Source of the DNA: CAYVFC01 sp964450715
GTDB taxonomy: Bacteria; Myxococcota_A; Polyangia; Polyangiales; JAFGIB01
Length of the DNA stretch: 21,181 nt
NCBI GenBank assembly: GCA_964450715.1
Contig: CAYVFC010000141.1
Coordinates: forward strand, 1 to 21,181
Direction: 5' to 3'
Made by a program: the position numbers and the translations under genes. Of the stretch, positions 1-6,672 are shown one piece after another. Numbering within the stretch: the stretch's first letter is position 1; every line of letters starts with the position of its first letter. Under the pieces are notes generated by a model, which was not told the DNA's origin, searched no databases, and saw only the letters and a list, made by a program, of their open reading frames with translations.

Positions 1-247
1 GCCAACCGCGGGTTTCGATAACTGGGGCGGTTGGCACGCGGGACGCCCCCGCCGGTCGGCCCCGGACCGCCCGCGCCCGGCCGACGTCGGGTTGCCATCC
101 GGGAAATGCGGCCTGCAGAGCCGGGCGGGTATGGCCCGGCGCGCGACTGAAAAAGCGGGCAAGCCCCTCCCCTACGGGTTGGTTGTCGTCCGGACATCGG
201 GGCGGGCCTTGCGCCCGCCCGGTCCTCTGCCCGAAGCGAGCACTCCC
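1..247. other. Intergenic region at the left edge with two hairpins
   Basis: No convincing gene is seen. A 9-bp perfect inverted repeat (GCCAACCGC at 1-9, GCGGTTGGC at 27-35) could form a hairpin with a 17-nt loop. A second hairpin lies at 200-220. One plus-strand frame stays open from the left edge to a stop at 254-256, but its translation is Pro/Arg-rich and resembles no family I know, so I do not call it. Confidence 0.5.
200..220 (-). terminator. Possible hairpin terminator of the TPR gene
   Basis: GGGCGGGC (200-207) and GCCCGCCC (213-220) form an 8-bp perfect G+C stem with a 5-nt loop, 27 nt downstream of the TPR gene stop. There is no U-tract on the minus strand, so this is not a canonical intrinsic terminator. 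It could still mark a transcript end or stabilise the 3' end. Confidence 0.35.
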
Positions 248-1117
248 CTACTGTAGGGCTGCTTCCTGCTGGAGCATCTTGATACGGGCCTCGCCTCGCT
301 CGGCCGCCGCCTTGTCGCTGGAACGGACCGCCTTGACGTAGCGGGTGTAGGCCTCGACCGCTTCGTCGGTGCGGCCCAGCTTCTCGTAACAGTTGGCCAG
401 ATCGTAAAGCGCGCCGATATGGTTGGGCCGGCTTTTCAAGGCTTTGCGGTAATAAGGAACCGCCTCCTTCCAGCGCTCCGCTCCCCTTAGGGTGATGGCC
501 AGGTTCATGTTCAGCTCGGCGTCGTCTGGCTTCCTCTCTACCGCCCGTTTCAGGTACCGCACGGCCTCGTCGTAGCGACGCGCTCGACGTAGCGCCACCC
601 CCAGGTTGTTCAGCAGCTCGGCGTCGTCCGGCGTGCGGCGCGCCACCTCCTTCATGACCTCGATGGCCTCGTCCGGGCGGCCCGCCTTGCGTAGCGCAAC
701 CCCCAGGTTGGCCGCCGAGGTGGTGTCGTCCGGATCGAGCTCGACGGCCTTGCGCAGGCGCCCGACGGCCTTCTGGTACTGCTTGAGCCGGATGAGCACC
801 GCCCCGCACATGGCGTAGGCATCCGAGTTTCCGGGCGAGAGCTCGATCACCTTTTCGTAGGCGGCCCGGGCGCCCATCAAATGGCCGGTTCTGCGGTAGA
901 GGCTGCCCAGGGTGAAATGGGCAGCGGCGTGATCAGGACGAAGGCGTATGGCCTCGCGGACCTCCCTAATGGCCTCTGCCATCTTACCGTTTTTCTTGTG
1001 GGACAGGGCGAGCCGGTAATGCACCTCGGCCTCATCCGCCCTCACGATCGGCGCCGCCGCAAGCCAGATGGCTGCCGCACAGAGCAGGGCCCCACCGATA
1101 GTCGCCGTCGCTCTCAT
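248..1117 (-). CDS. Secreted tetratricopeptide-repeat protein
   Basis: The 289-residue protein has a Sec-type signal peptide (residues 1-27, hydrophobic core LLCAAAIWLAAAP, likely cleavage after VRA). It is followed by seven consecutive 34-residue TPR motifs (about 30-267) with the usual N-LG-AL, Y-EA and A-P-D pattern, then a short charged tail. TPR arrays are protein-interaction scaffolds, so a periplasmic or surface scaffold is inferred; no enzymatic domain is present. I chose the ATG at 1117 because a GGGAGG Shine-Dalgarno sits 8 nt upstream and the signal peptide starts there; an in-frame upstream start (1204) would add 29 residues ahead of the signal peptide. It lies downstream of the acetylglutamate synthase-like gene on the same strand, 142 bp away, probably with its own promoter. 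Confidence 0.88.
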   Translation of the reverse strand: MRATATIGGALLCAAAIWLAAAPIVRADEAEVHYRLALSHKKNGKMAEAIREVREAIRLRPDHAAAHFTLGSLYRRTGHLMGARAAYEKVIELSPGNSDAYAMCGAVLIRLKQYQKAVGRLRKAVELDPDDTTSAANLGVALRKAGRPDEAIEVMKEVARRTPDDAELLNNLGVALRRARRYDEAVRYLKRAVERKPDDAELNMNLAITLRGAERWKEAVPYYRKALKSRPNHIGALYDLANCYEKLGRTDEAVEAYTRYVKAVRSSDKAAAERGEARIKMLQQEAALQ

Positions 1118-1170
1118 GACTGCAATCCTCCCTGATCGAGACGCGCTGGAAAAGCATTTCATTCTAACGC

Positions 1171-1200
1171 GGAGAATACAATGCTCCCAACCTTTGACGC
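1171..1200 (-). promoter_or_regulatory. Candidate sigma70-type promoter of the TPR gene
   Basis: Read on the minus strand, TTGGGA (1195-1200) and TAGAAT (1171-1176) are separated by 18 bp. They would place the transcription start roughly 45 nt before the ATG at 1117. The match to TTGACA/TATAAT is moderate (4/6 and 5/6), and this is one of the few AT-rich patches nearby. Confidence 0.35.
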
Positions 1201-1231
1201 CCACGCCTCGGAGGAGGGCGCGGGCGAGGCC

Positions 1232-1259
1232 GGGGGAGGCGAGGCGGGGGAGGCGAGGG
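1232..1259. repeat. Purine-rich direct repeat (2 x 14 bp), G-run rich
   Basis: GGGGGAGGCGAGGC (1232-1245) is followed directly by GGGGGAGGCGAGGG (1246-1259), a 14-bp unit with one mismatch, ending just before the complement of the acetyltransferase stop codon at 1260. The G runs could allow a quadruplex on the plus strand. Function is unknown. Confidence 0.6.
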
Positions 1260-2384
1260 TCAGAAATCGACCGGCTGATCGAGGGCCAGATGAAGGGCCT
1301 CGGGGATGCGGGCGGGGTCCAGACCTTTGAAGAAGACGATCCATTGCCCGGCGCTCACCCGCCCGTCGCACTGCTTCTCGTACCAGGGGGTAATGGGGTT
1401 GTCGGGCCGGGCCCGCCAGACGAGCGTACGATAGTCCTCCATCACACACTGCCACAGGTCGTGCCCGATGCCCTCGCCCTGCGCCTCTCGGGTGACGGCA
1501 AATTTGGTGAGATAGCCGCCCAGGGCGGTGTCGACGAGCAGCGCCGCTCCACGGTAGTCCTCTTCCAGATAGGCGCGATCCACCGGGCGGTCGAAAAAGC
1601 CCCCGGTCGGCGCTCGGCCGAAGCTGTGCTCGAGCAATCGCCGCAGCCGCTGCATGTCCACCGTCCCGTAGCCGCGGTGGGCGTTGACGCGCACCCCCTT
1701 GCGCAGAAGCGTTCCGGCCCCCCGGACCGTGAATAGCTCCTGTAAAAGATGGAGCGGGGCGGTGATGGAGACGATCAGCTTGTGCGCAACCCGCTCGAAG
1801 ATGAGCTGGCGCGACCGCTCTACCAGCGCACGCTGCGCGGCCGATAGATCGGGACAGGCCAGCAGCTGCTCGAGCTGCCGGCTGAGGTTGACCACGGAAA
1901 CCAGCTCTCCACCGCAACGCAAGCCGCCCTCGGGCAAGAGGAAGATCAGCTTGCGGGTGCGCAGCGCGGTCAGCAGCCCGCCGAGCCCGTAGTAGCGCGA
2001 CCGCTCGTCCGGTTCGGGAAGGGGCAGGATGGGAATCGCGCCCGAGCCGACCGCGGAAGCCACCTGGGTCGCCTCTGCTCCCGGTTGCATCAGCTCGGTC
2101 GCCACCCCGGCGCTGCTCAGGGCTATCGCCAGACGCTCGGCGTACGCCTGCGGCCGCCCGGACTGGTGTAGACCGACCACCACCACCGGGGTCAGACCCA
2201 GCTCGGCGAGAAACCTCAGGTCGAGCGCCACCGCGTCGGCGGAGAGCTCGAGCGTCGACTCCTCGACCGCGATGGCCGCAAAGCTCTCCCGGGCGGTCGC
2301 GCGAAACAGCTTTAGATAGAAGTCGGCCTCGGAGTCGCGTCCGATGCTCTGCAGGAACTTGAGCACGGCTTCCGCTGGTTTCAC
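1260..2384 (-). CDS. N-acetylglutamate synthase-like protein (degenerate amino-acid kinase domain + NAT domain)
   Basis: This 374-residue protein resembles the vertebrate/Xanthomonas type of N-acetylglutamate synthase, which transfers acetyl from acetyl-CoA to glutamate as the first arginine-biosynthesis step. The C-terminal NAT (GNAT) domain, about 225-360, carries YLTKFAVTREAQGEGIG (291-307) with the acetyl-CoA-binding Q-x-x-G-x-G-like loop. It is followed by LVWRARPDNPITPWY (321-335) and QWIVFFKGL, which are diagnostic of this family. Residues about 60-222 look like a shortened amino-acid kinase fold (ELFTVRGAGTLLRKG at 216-230). The N-terminal K-x-G-G phosphate-binding motif of true acetylglutamate kinases is not seen, so synthase-only activity is inferred. 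It starts with GTG (2384) behind a GAGG motif. There are no other arginine genes nearby. A regulatory or divergent acetyltransferase role is possible. Confidence 0.8.
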   Translation of the reverse strand: MKPAEAVLKFLQSIGRDSEADFYLKLFRATARESFAAIAVEESTLELSADAVALDLRFLAELGLTPVVVVGLHQSGRPQAYAERLAIALSSAGVATELMQPGAEATQVASAVGSGAIPILPLPEPDERSRYYGLGGLLTALRTRKLIFLLPEGGLRCGGELVSVVNLSRQLEQLLACPDLSAAQRALVERSRQLIFERVAHKLIVSITAPLHLLQELFTVRGAGTLLRKGVRVNAHRGYGTVDMQRLRRLLEHSFGRAPTGGFFDRPVDRAYLEEDYRGAALLVDTALGGYLTKFAVTREAQGEGIGHDLWQCVMEDYRTLVWRARPDNPITPWYEKQCDGRVSAGQWIVFFKGLDPARIPEALHLALDQPVDF

Positions 2385-2484
2385 GACGCGAATCCTCGGG
2401 GGCTAGTAAATGACTGCAAAATCGTTGGACAACCGAGAAGGGATGGGACAAAAAAAGCTGGTCTCGAAAAGAGGGTAATGGCGT

Positions 2485-3180
2485 ATGGCGCGGAAAACAT
2501 ACGATAGATCCGGCAACGGTCGACGGGAATCCGGCAACGGCAAGAGCCGGGGTAACGGCAATGGTAGCAGCAAGGCGAACGGCAGGGGTAACGGCAAGGG
2601 TCGCTGCCAGGCGAACGGCAGGAGCAACGGCAAGGGTCGCTACCAGGCGAACGACAGGAGCAACGGCAAACCGCGGCGTGCCTCCGCAACGCCCCGCCCT
2701 GCCCGCTCGGCCGTACCCTGCGTGGAATGCGGGATCTGCTGTACGTACGTGGCCATCGATATCGATCCGCCCCTGACGGTCAAGCGGGCGACCGAGGCGC
2801 TCTGGTTTCTCTACCACGAGAACATCAGCCTCTATCTCGACGCCGACGAGTGGACGCTGCAGTTCGAGACGCCCTGCCGGCAGCAACGCCAGGACAACCG
2901 CTGCCGGATCTACCAGAATCGGCCCCACATCTGCCGCGAGCTGTCGGCCCGCAGCTGCGAGATCAACTCGCCCTACGAGGGCGAGTACTTCAATGCTCCC
3001 GAGGCGTTTCTCGCCTACCTGCGCGAGAAGCGCCCGAAGGTGTACGACACCCTGCTGCGAGAGGGATACCTGCCCGAGACGAAGCGGTCGCCGCTCCGGA
3101 CGTCGACCCGCCGAGAGCTCCACTGCTTCATCGATCGTTTCCGGCAGATGCGCTCGATCCGATCGGCCGCGATCCGGTAG
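2485..3180 (+). CDS. YkgJ-family cysteine-cluster protein with Asn/Gly/Lys/Arg repeat N-terminus
   Basis: The 231-residue protein has two parts. Residues 8-66 are a low-complexity Asn/Gly/Arg/Lys tail built partly from a 12-residue repeat. Residues 78-160 are a YkgJ/UPF0153-type metal-binding module with C79, C82, C85, C86, C131, C140, C150 and C158 in the family arrangement (C-x2-C-G-x-C-C, then C-R-I-Y-Q-N-R-P-x2-C). Family members are thought to bind Zn or an Fe-S cluster; the reaction is generally unknown. There is no signal peptide, so it is presumably cytoplasmic. The ATG at 2485 has GAGGG about 9 nt upstream. It is divergent from the acetyltransferase gene with 100 bp between. The TAG stop (3178-3180) abuts the run of N, so the 3' context is unknown. 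The basic tail could bind nucleic acid, but this is inference. Confidence 0.85.
   Translation: MARKTYDRSGNGRRESGNGKSRGNGNGSSKANGRGNGKGRCQANGRSNGKGRYQANDRSNGKPRRASATPRPARSAVPCVECGICCTYVAIDIDPPLTVKRATEALWFLYHENISLYLDADEWTLQFETPCRQQRQDNRCRIYQNRPHICRELSARSCEINSPYEGEYFNAPEAFLAYLREKRPKVYDTLLREGYLPETKRSPLRTSTRRELHCFIDRFRQMRSIRSAAIR
2575..2670 (+). repeat. 36-bp in-frame coding tandem repeat
   Basis: Three units start with GCGAACG(G/A)CAGG at 2575, 2611 and 2647; the third is truncated after 24 bp. The first two differ at a few bases and encode a 12-residue unit of the form ANGRxNGKGRxQ. The period is a multiple of three, so the reading frame is kept and copy-number change would only lengthen or shorten the basic tail of the YkgJ-type protein. 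Confidence 0.85.
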
Positions 3181-3280
3181 NNNNNNNNNNNNNNNNNNNN
3201 NNNNNNNNNNNNNNNNNNNNNNNNNNNNNNNNNNNNNNNNNNNNNNNNNNNNNNNNNNNNNNNNNNNNNNNNNNNNNNNN
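3181..3280. other. Assembly gap (100 N)
   Basis: Exactly 100 N are present, the usual placeholder for a scaffold gap of unknown length. It begins directly after the YkgJ-type stop codon and ends inside a 7-bp tandem repeat, so the repeat probably caused the break. Genes could be missing here. Confidence 0.97.
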
Positions 3281-3343
3281 GCCTGGGGCCTGGGGCCTGG
3301 GGCCTGGGGCCTGGGGCCTGGGGCCTGGGGCCTGGGGCCTGGA
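3281..3343. repeat. GCCTGGG 7-bp tandem repeat (9 copies visible, truncated by gap)
   Basis: Eight perfect copies of GCCTGGG and a ninth ending in A run from the gap edge to 3343, where the 105-bp inverted-repeat element begins without spacing. Each unit junction makes GGGG, giving regularly spaced G4 runs able to form a quadruplex, with a C-rich complement. The true copy number is unknown because the array starts in the gap. Translations through it are artefacts. Confidence 0.95.
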
Positions 3344-3448
3344 GACGCGGTTAGCTTTTTCACCTTTCGGTTCGGTAGGAACGACTGGGTGCCCGGAGCG
3401 TCGGATCGGAAAAGCCCGGTGGCGAAAAGTGAAAAAGCTAACCGCGTC
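3344..3448. repeat. 105-bp inverted-repeat (REP/BIME-like) element
   Basis: The 26-bp arms at 3344-3369 and 3423-3448 are inverted copies with a single mismatch, separated by 53 bp. The arm begins GACGCGGTTAGCTTTTTCAC. There is no coding potential. The right end reads GGGGACGCGG on the minus strand, a G-run-plus-stem design that reminds me of REP elements mobilised by RAYT (TnpA-REP) transposases. No transposase is in the window, so the family is an inference. It lies 20 bp upstream of the deacetylase start and could also act in transcription. Confidence 0.8.
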
Positions 3449-3468
3449 CCCATACGCCATCAGTTAAG

Positions 3469-4566
3469 ATGAACCGGATGCCGAGCCCCCTGCACGCGTT
3501 GCTGGCCGCGGGCGCCGTGCTGGCGGCCGTGGGATGCGCACCCGGGCCCGTGCTGACCGGTCGAGGCACGGACACGACCGCGCGGCCGGAGGTCGCCGAA
3601 CCAAGGGCGCCCGGGCAGGTGGCGACCGCGCCGGAACGACCGGTCGAGGCCGCGACCAAGGCGACCGCGAGCAGGGAACCCGAAGCAGAGGCGAAAGCGG
3701 CGCCCGTTTCGGAGCAGGCCGACCCGACCGAGACCGCGCCGGACGAAACCTCGGGCCTGGGCCTGGCCCTACGCGACGGGCTGGTCGTCACCGGGTCAGC
3801 CAAGCGTCGGATCATCCACTTCACCTTTGACGACGGACCCGACCCGCGCTACACGCCAGCGCTTCTCGACGAGCTGGACGCCGCCGGGGTCAAGGCCACC
3901 TTTTTCTTCTCCGCCAGTCGCTTTCACGGCCGCTCCCAGCGCAGCCGGCAATCCATGGAGCTAGCGCGCGAGGTTCTGCGCCGCGGCCACCAGGTGGGCA
4001 GCCATTCATCAAGCCATACCCGCATGTCGCGCATGAACCGGGCCGAGGTCGTCGAGCAATTCGACCAGAGCGAGCGCGCTTTCGAGCAGGTCTTCGGCGC
4101 ACGCACCTATCTCTTCCGTCCGCCCTATGGCTCCCGCTCCGCCATGGTGGACCGGCTGCTGGCCGGGCGCGGTTACACCCGGGTCGGATGGACCATCGGG
4201 CTGGCGGACTGGGTCGAGAGAGAGCCCGAGCAGATCCTGCTCACCTGGAGTAGGGTGCTGAAAAGGAACGAACAGAACGAAGGGCAGCGCGGCGGCGTGG
4301 TGCTCATGCACGACACCGATCCGCGTACGGCCGCGGCGTTCCGGCTCATCATCGAAGACATCCGGCAGCGTAACTGCGAGCTTCTGAGGCGAGGCGAGGA
4401 GCTGTTCGACGTGGTGGACGACCTGTCGCTGTTCTACGTTCACCGGGATGAGGAGCCGGCCGGCTCCGAGGCGCCGCCGGCTCCGGTAGACGAGGCGTTA
4501 TTCGCGGAGCGGCAAGCCGCGGCAAAAGAGGCGGCCGGCCAGTGGTGTTCGCAATCCGTCGAGTAG
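3469..4566 (+). CDS. Polysaccharide deacetylase (NodB domain) lipoprotein
   Basis: The 365-residue protein has a lipoprotein signal (hydrophobic 8-21, Cys23 in AVGC). A Pro/Ala/Glu/Thr-rich linker (about 30-100) follows, then a NodB carbohydrate esterase family 4 domain (about 115-320). All canonical motifs are visible: TFDDGP (119-124; catalytic base and metal Asp), H179-x3-H183 (metal ligands), RPPYG (217-221), a Trp motif at W241/W248, and LMHDTD (279-284; catalytic His281). The family removes acetyl groups from N-acetylglucosamine in peptidoglycan, chitin-like polymers or exopolysaccharide using a divalent metal. The linker suggests it reaches from the membrane to a cell-wall or surface polysaccharide. 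The start is at 3469 or 3478 (both ATG, neither with a clear Shine-Dalgarno). It converges with the DUF6918-like gene, 33 bp apart. Confidence 0.92.
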   Translation: MNRMPSPLHALLAAGAVLAAVGCAPGPVLTGRGTDTTARPEVAEPRAPGQVATAPERPVEAATKATASREPEAEAKAAPVSEQADPTETAPDETSGLGLALRDGLVVTGSAKRRIIHFTFDDGPDPRYTPALLDELDAAGVKATFFFSASRFHGRSQRSRQSMELAREVLRRGHQVGSHSSSHTRMSRMNRAEVVEQFDQSERAFEQVFGARTYLFRPPYGSRSAMVDRLLAGRGYTRVGWTIGLADWVEREPEQILLTWSRVLKRNEQNEGQRGGVVLMHDTDPRTAAAFRLIIEDIRQRNCELLRRGEELFDVVDDLSLFYVHRDEEPAGSEAPPAPVDEALFAERQAAAKEAAGQWCSQSVE

Positions 4567-4599
4567 TGGAAGAGAAAGCCAGTAGTGCCGGTATCGGCT

Positions 4600-5046
4600 C
4601 TACGCCGCGGGAACGTGGGCGGCGACCATTTCGCCTAGACGCGGCACCGCCGCCATGACGTGCTGCTTGGCGCCGCCGCGCAGCTTGTCGTAGGTCTTCT
4701 TCAACAGCATGTTCTTGGCCCGCGCCGCGCGGCCGTCGGTCACCGCCAGCAAGGCCTCGGCTACCCGGTCGGGATCGGACTCCAGGTGCGCGCGGGGGCT
4801 CAGCCCCTTTTGCACCGCCTCCTGGTAGATGGGGTCGAGCGCGTTCAGGAAATCGTCGAGCATGTGATCGATGGCCTTGTTCACGAACCCCGGGCCGATG
4901 CCTTTGACCACCTTGTAGGCGGCCTTGATGGCAAAACCGGCAACGCCGCTCTTGCTCTGGACCTCGGCATCCAGCACGCGGCCGGCGTGCTCGATCACCG
5001 CTTTTCTCTTATCGCCCGTGGCTACCACTTCGATGAGGCTCGGCAT
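4600..5046 (-). CDS. DUF6918-like small helical protein
   Basis: This 148-residue protein has no signal peptide or membrane segment. Its pattern (VLDAEVQSKSGVAGFAIKAAYKVVKG, then DDFLNALDPIY, then VAEALLAVTDGRA, then KKTYDKLRGGAKQHV) matches my memory of the DUF6918 family of small alpha-helical proteins, known mainly from actinobacteria and without known function. The ATG at 5046 is chosen because AGAAGGG lies about 9 nt upstream; the upstream in-frame extension to 5229 is Cys/Arg-rich and runs into the protease gene. It lies 106 bp downstream of the CPBP protease gene on the same strand, with a small terminator-like hairpin between them, so expression could be partly uncoupled. Confidence 0.75.
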   Translation of the reverse strand: MPSLIEVVATGDKRKAVIEHAGRVLDAEVQSKSGVAGFAIKAAYKVVKGIGPGFVNKAIDHMLDDFLNALDPIYQEAVQKGLSPRAHLESDPDRVAEALLAVTDGRAARAKNMLLKKTYDKLRGGAKQHVMAAVPRLGEMVAAHVPAA

Positions 5047-5063
5047 GCTGGATATCCCTTCTG

Positions 5064-5089
5064 AAAAAGACCTTCGCTCCTGCGAGCGA
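5064..5089 (-). terminator. Weak terminator/attenuator-like hairpin between protease and DUF6918-like genes
   Basis: On the minus strand, TCGCTC (5084-5089 complement) and GAGCGA (5074-5079 complement) form a 6-bp stem with a 4-nt loop. A run of five T (complement of 5064-5068) follows 5 nt after the stem. The stem is short, so this could be a weak terminator for the protease transcript or chance. Confidence 0.3.
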
Positions 5090-5152
5090 TCGAGAAGCGC
5101 GTTGCGCGACCGCGCTGCTTTAGCACCGTTCGCGCGTCTTCTCCAGTTCCGT

Positions 5153-6562
5153 TCACAGCGAGGGCAACGAGAGAAGCAGGTTGTACAGCAGGTGGCAGAA
5201 GGCGGGTACCAGGGCCGAACCGCTCGCAACCCGCAATCCGGTCAATGCGGTGCCGGTTACCAGCAGCGCGACCAGCCCTCCCCAGTTGCCCCAGCTTTGC
5301 TGGGCGTGCATGGCCACGAAAAGGACCACGGTGATGGCAAAGGCCGCCACCCGCCCCAGCCCGAGCGCGGCGCGATAGACGAAGCCGCGGAAGAAGACCT
5401 CCTCGCCTACCGGCACCACCACGCCCAGCACGGCGAAGCTCAGCATACCGCTGGGCCAGGAGACAAAGGTCTGGATGGGCGCCTCGCCGGTGGCGGGCAC
5501 CAGAGCGAGCGAGATGCGCGCGGCCGCTACCAGGGCCGGGGCGCACAGACCGCTCGCCAGCAGCCAGAGCCAGCGGGAACGCGCCGGAGCCCGCAGGCCC
5601 AGTACGGTCAGGCGATCGGCGCTCGAGCCGAGCCTCGAAGCGAGAAACAAGGCGGCGCCGATCTCGGCGGCGAGCACGATGAGCCCCTTGAGTAGCCCCA
5701 GTGACGAACCCCAGAGCGGAAGCCAGGTCACCGCGGCCCAGACCGCGGCGGTGGCTCCCACGCCGATCAAAGCGGTCCCGAGCCCGGCCCTCGGCCGAGT
5801 CGGTAAGCCCGATTCCCTCTGCGACGAGGTCGTTCCCTCTTCACCGCCGGGGGCGGTATCCGGGGCCTCGGGGGATTGCGCGGGCTCGGCCCGCGGGATA
5901 CCGCTGCGCGACCGGCTCGCCGGGGTGAAGAAGAGCACGGACAGGGCGATAAAGGCTCCCAGGGCTATGGAGGCCACGAAGAGCCGGTCGAGCCACTCCA
6001 GCGGTGTGCGGGCGATCACCCGGACGTATAGGCGCGCGTCCATCACCGCTGCAGAGGGCCTGCCCTGCAACCAGACCGCGTCCAGCGCGTAGCGGCTGCT
6101 GTCGGCAACCCTGATGCCTCCCAGCTGCAGGCAAGCGCCCTCGCTGCCTCGGCTGGCCCCGTCCAGCCGGGCGCGGTCAAGCGGTACGCGCATCACCGGC
6201 TGCAGGCCTTTCGCCTTCACCCTCCAGACCACCAGCTCGAGGGCATCCTGCCAGCGGTCGGGCGGAAGCCCGTCCTGGCTGCAGATCTCGAAGAACGCCT
6301 GCTCCCCGGCCTCGAGGTCGTTCGCGGTCAGCCTGGCGCTCACCCGGGTGGAGTCGGGGCCCTTCTGCAGCTCGGCCAGCGTGCTCGTCTGGCTCTCGTG
6401 CAGCAGCTCGTTGCCCTCCAGCTGCACCACCCTGTGAAAACCGGCGCCAAGACCTGCGATCAGCAAACCGGCGGCGGCGATGGCTATGAAGAGGGACCTG
6501 CGCAAAGTGGCTCCACGGGATGCGCTCCACGATAGCGCGAGGCCGACGATTCGTACATCCAT
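5153..6562 (-). CDS. CPBP-family (CAAX-type) intramembrane metalloprotease with N-terminal extracytoplasmic domain
   Basis: The 469-residue protein has a membrane segment at about 24-41, a soluble domain (about 43-190, unrecognised, probably outside the cytoplasm), a second membrane segment (about 192-213), and a charged linker (214-260). A multi-spanning C-terminal CPBP/ABI domain (about 260-469) follows. The metal-dependent protease motifs are complete: E387-E388-V-F-F-R392 (EExxxR), F415-x3-H419, and H457-x3-N461. Family members cleave prenylated or other membrane-associated proteins, and in bacteria some give bacteriocin self-immunity. Most family members are about 200-300 residues, so the N-terminal half is an added module. 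The ATG at 6562 lacks a clear Shine-Dalgarno. It is divergent from the peptide-exporter gene with 110 bp between, which fits shared regulation. Confidence 0.88.
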   Translation of the reverse strand: MDVRIVGLALSWSASRGATLRRSLFIAIAAAGLLIAGLGAGFHRVVQLEGNELLHESQTSTLAELQKGPDSTRVSARLTANDLEAGEQAFFEICSQDGLPPDRWQDALELVVWRVKAKGLQPVMRVPLDRARLDGASRGSEGACLQLGGIRVADSSRYALDAVWLQGRPSAAVMDARLYVRVIARTPLEWLDRLFVASIALGAFIALSVLFFTPASRSRSGIPRAEPAQSPEAPDTAPGGEEGTTSSQRESGLPTRPRAGLGTALIGVGATAAVWAAVTWLPLWGSSLGLLKGLIVLAAEIGAALFLASRLGSSADRLTVLGLRAPARSRWLWLLASGLCAPALVAAARISLALVPATGEAPIQTFVSWPSGMLSFAVLGVVVPVGEEVFFRGFVYRAALGLGRVAAFAITVVLFVAMHAQQSWGNWGGLVALLVTGTALTGLRVASGSALVPAFCHLLYNLLLSLPSL

Positions 6563-6672
6563 TGCCGCGACCGATCTGTTATGGTCCGCTCTGTGAGCAG
6601 GTCCGCTGACGTCATCGCCCGCGCGTCTCGATCCCTCGAGCGCCTATCGGTCCAGCCGAGTCGGGTCATTTC
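6563..6672. promoter_or_regulatory. Divergent promoter region between CPBP protease and ABC exporter
   Basis: The 110 bp between the two divergent start codons must hold both promoters unless these are longer transcripts. I see no strong -35/-10 pair and no small open frame that could encode a precursor peptide. An in-frame stop at 6607-6609 limits how far the exporter gene can extend upstream. Confidence 0.4.

Noticed and set aside
2..256. Plus-strand frame open from the left edge, 84 codons
   Set aside because: It has no recognisable protein pattern, overlaps a hairpin at both ends and overlaps the TPR gene stop; open frames of this length are common in such GC-rich DNA.
1159..3453. Long minus-strand open frame of 764 codons spanning the gap
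   Set aside because: It runs through the 100 N and the 7-bp tandem repeat, and elsewhere mirrors the acetyltransferase and YkgJ-type genes in another frame; it has Arg/Pro/Ala shadow composition.
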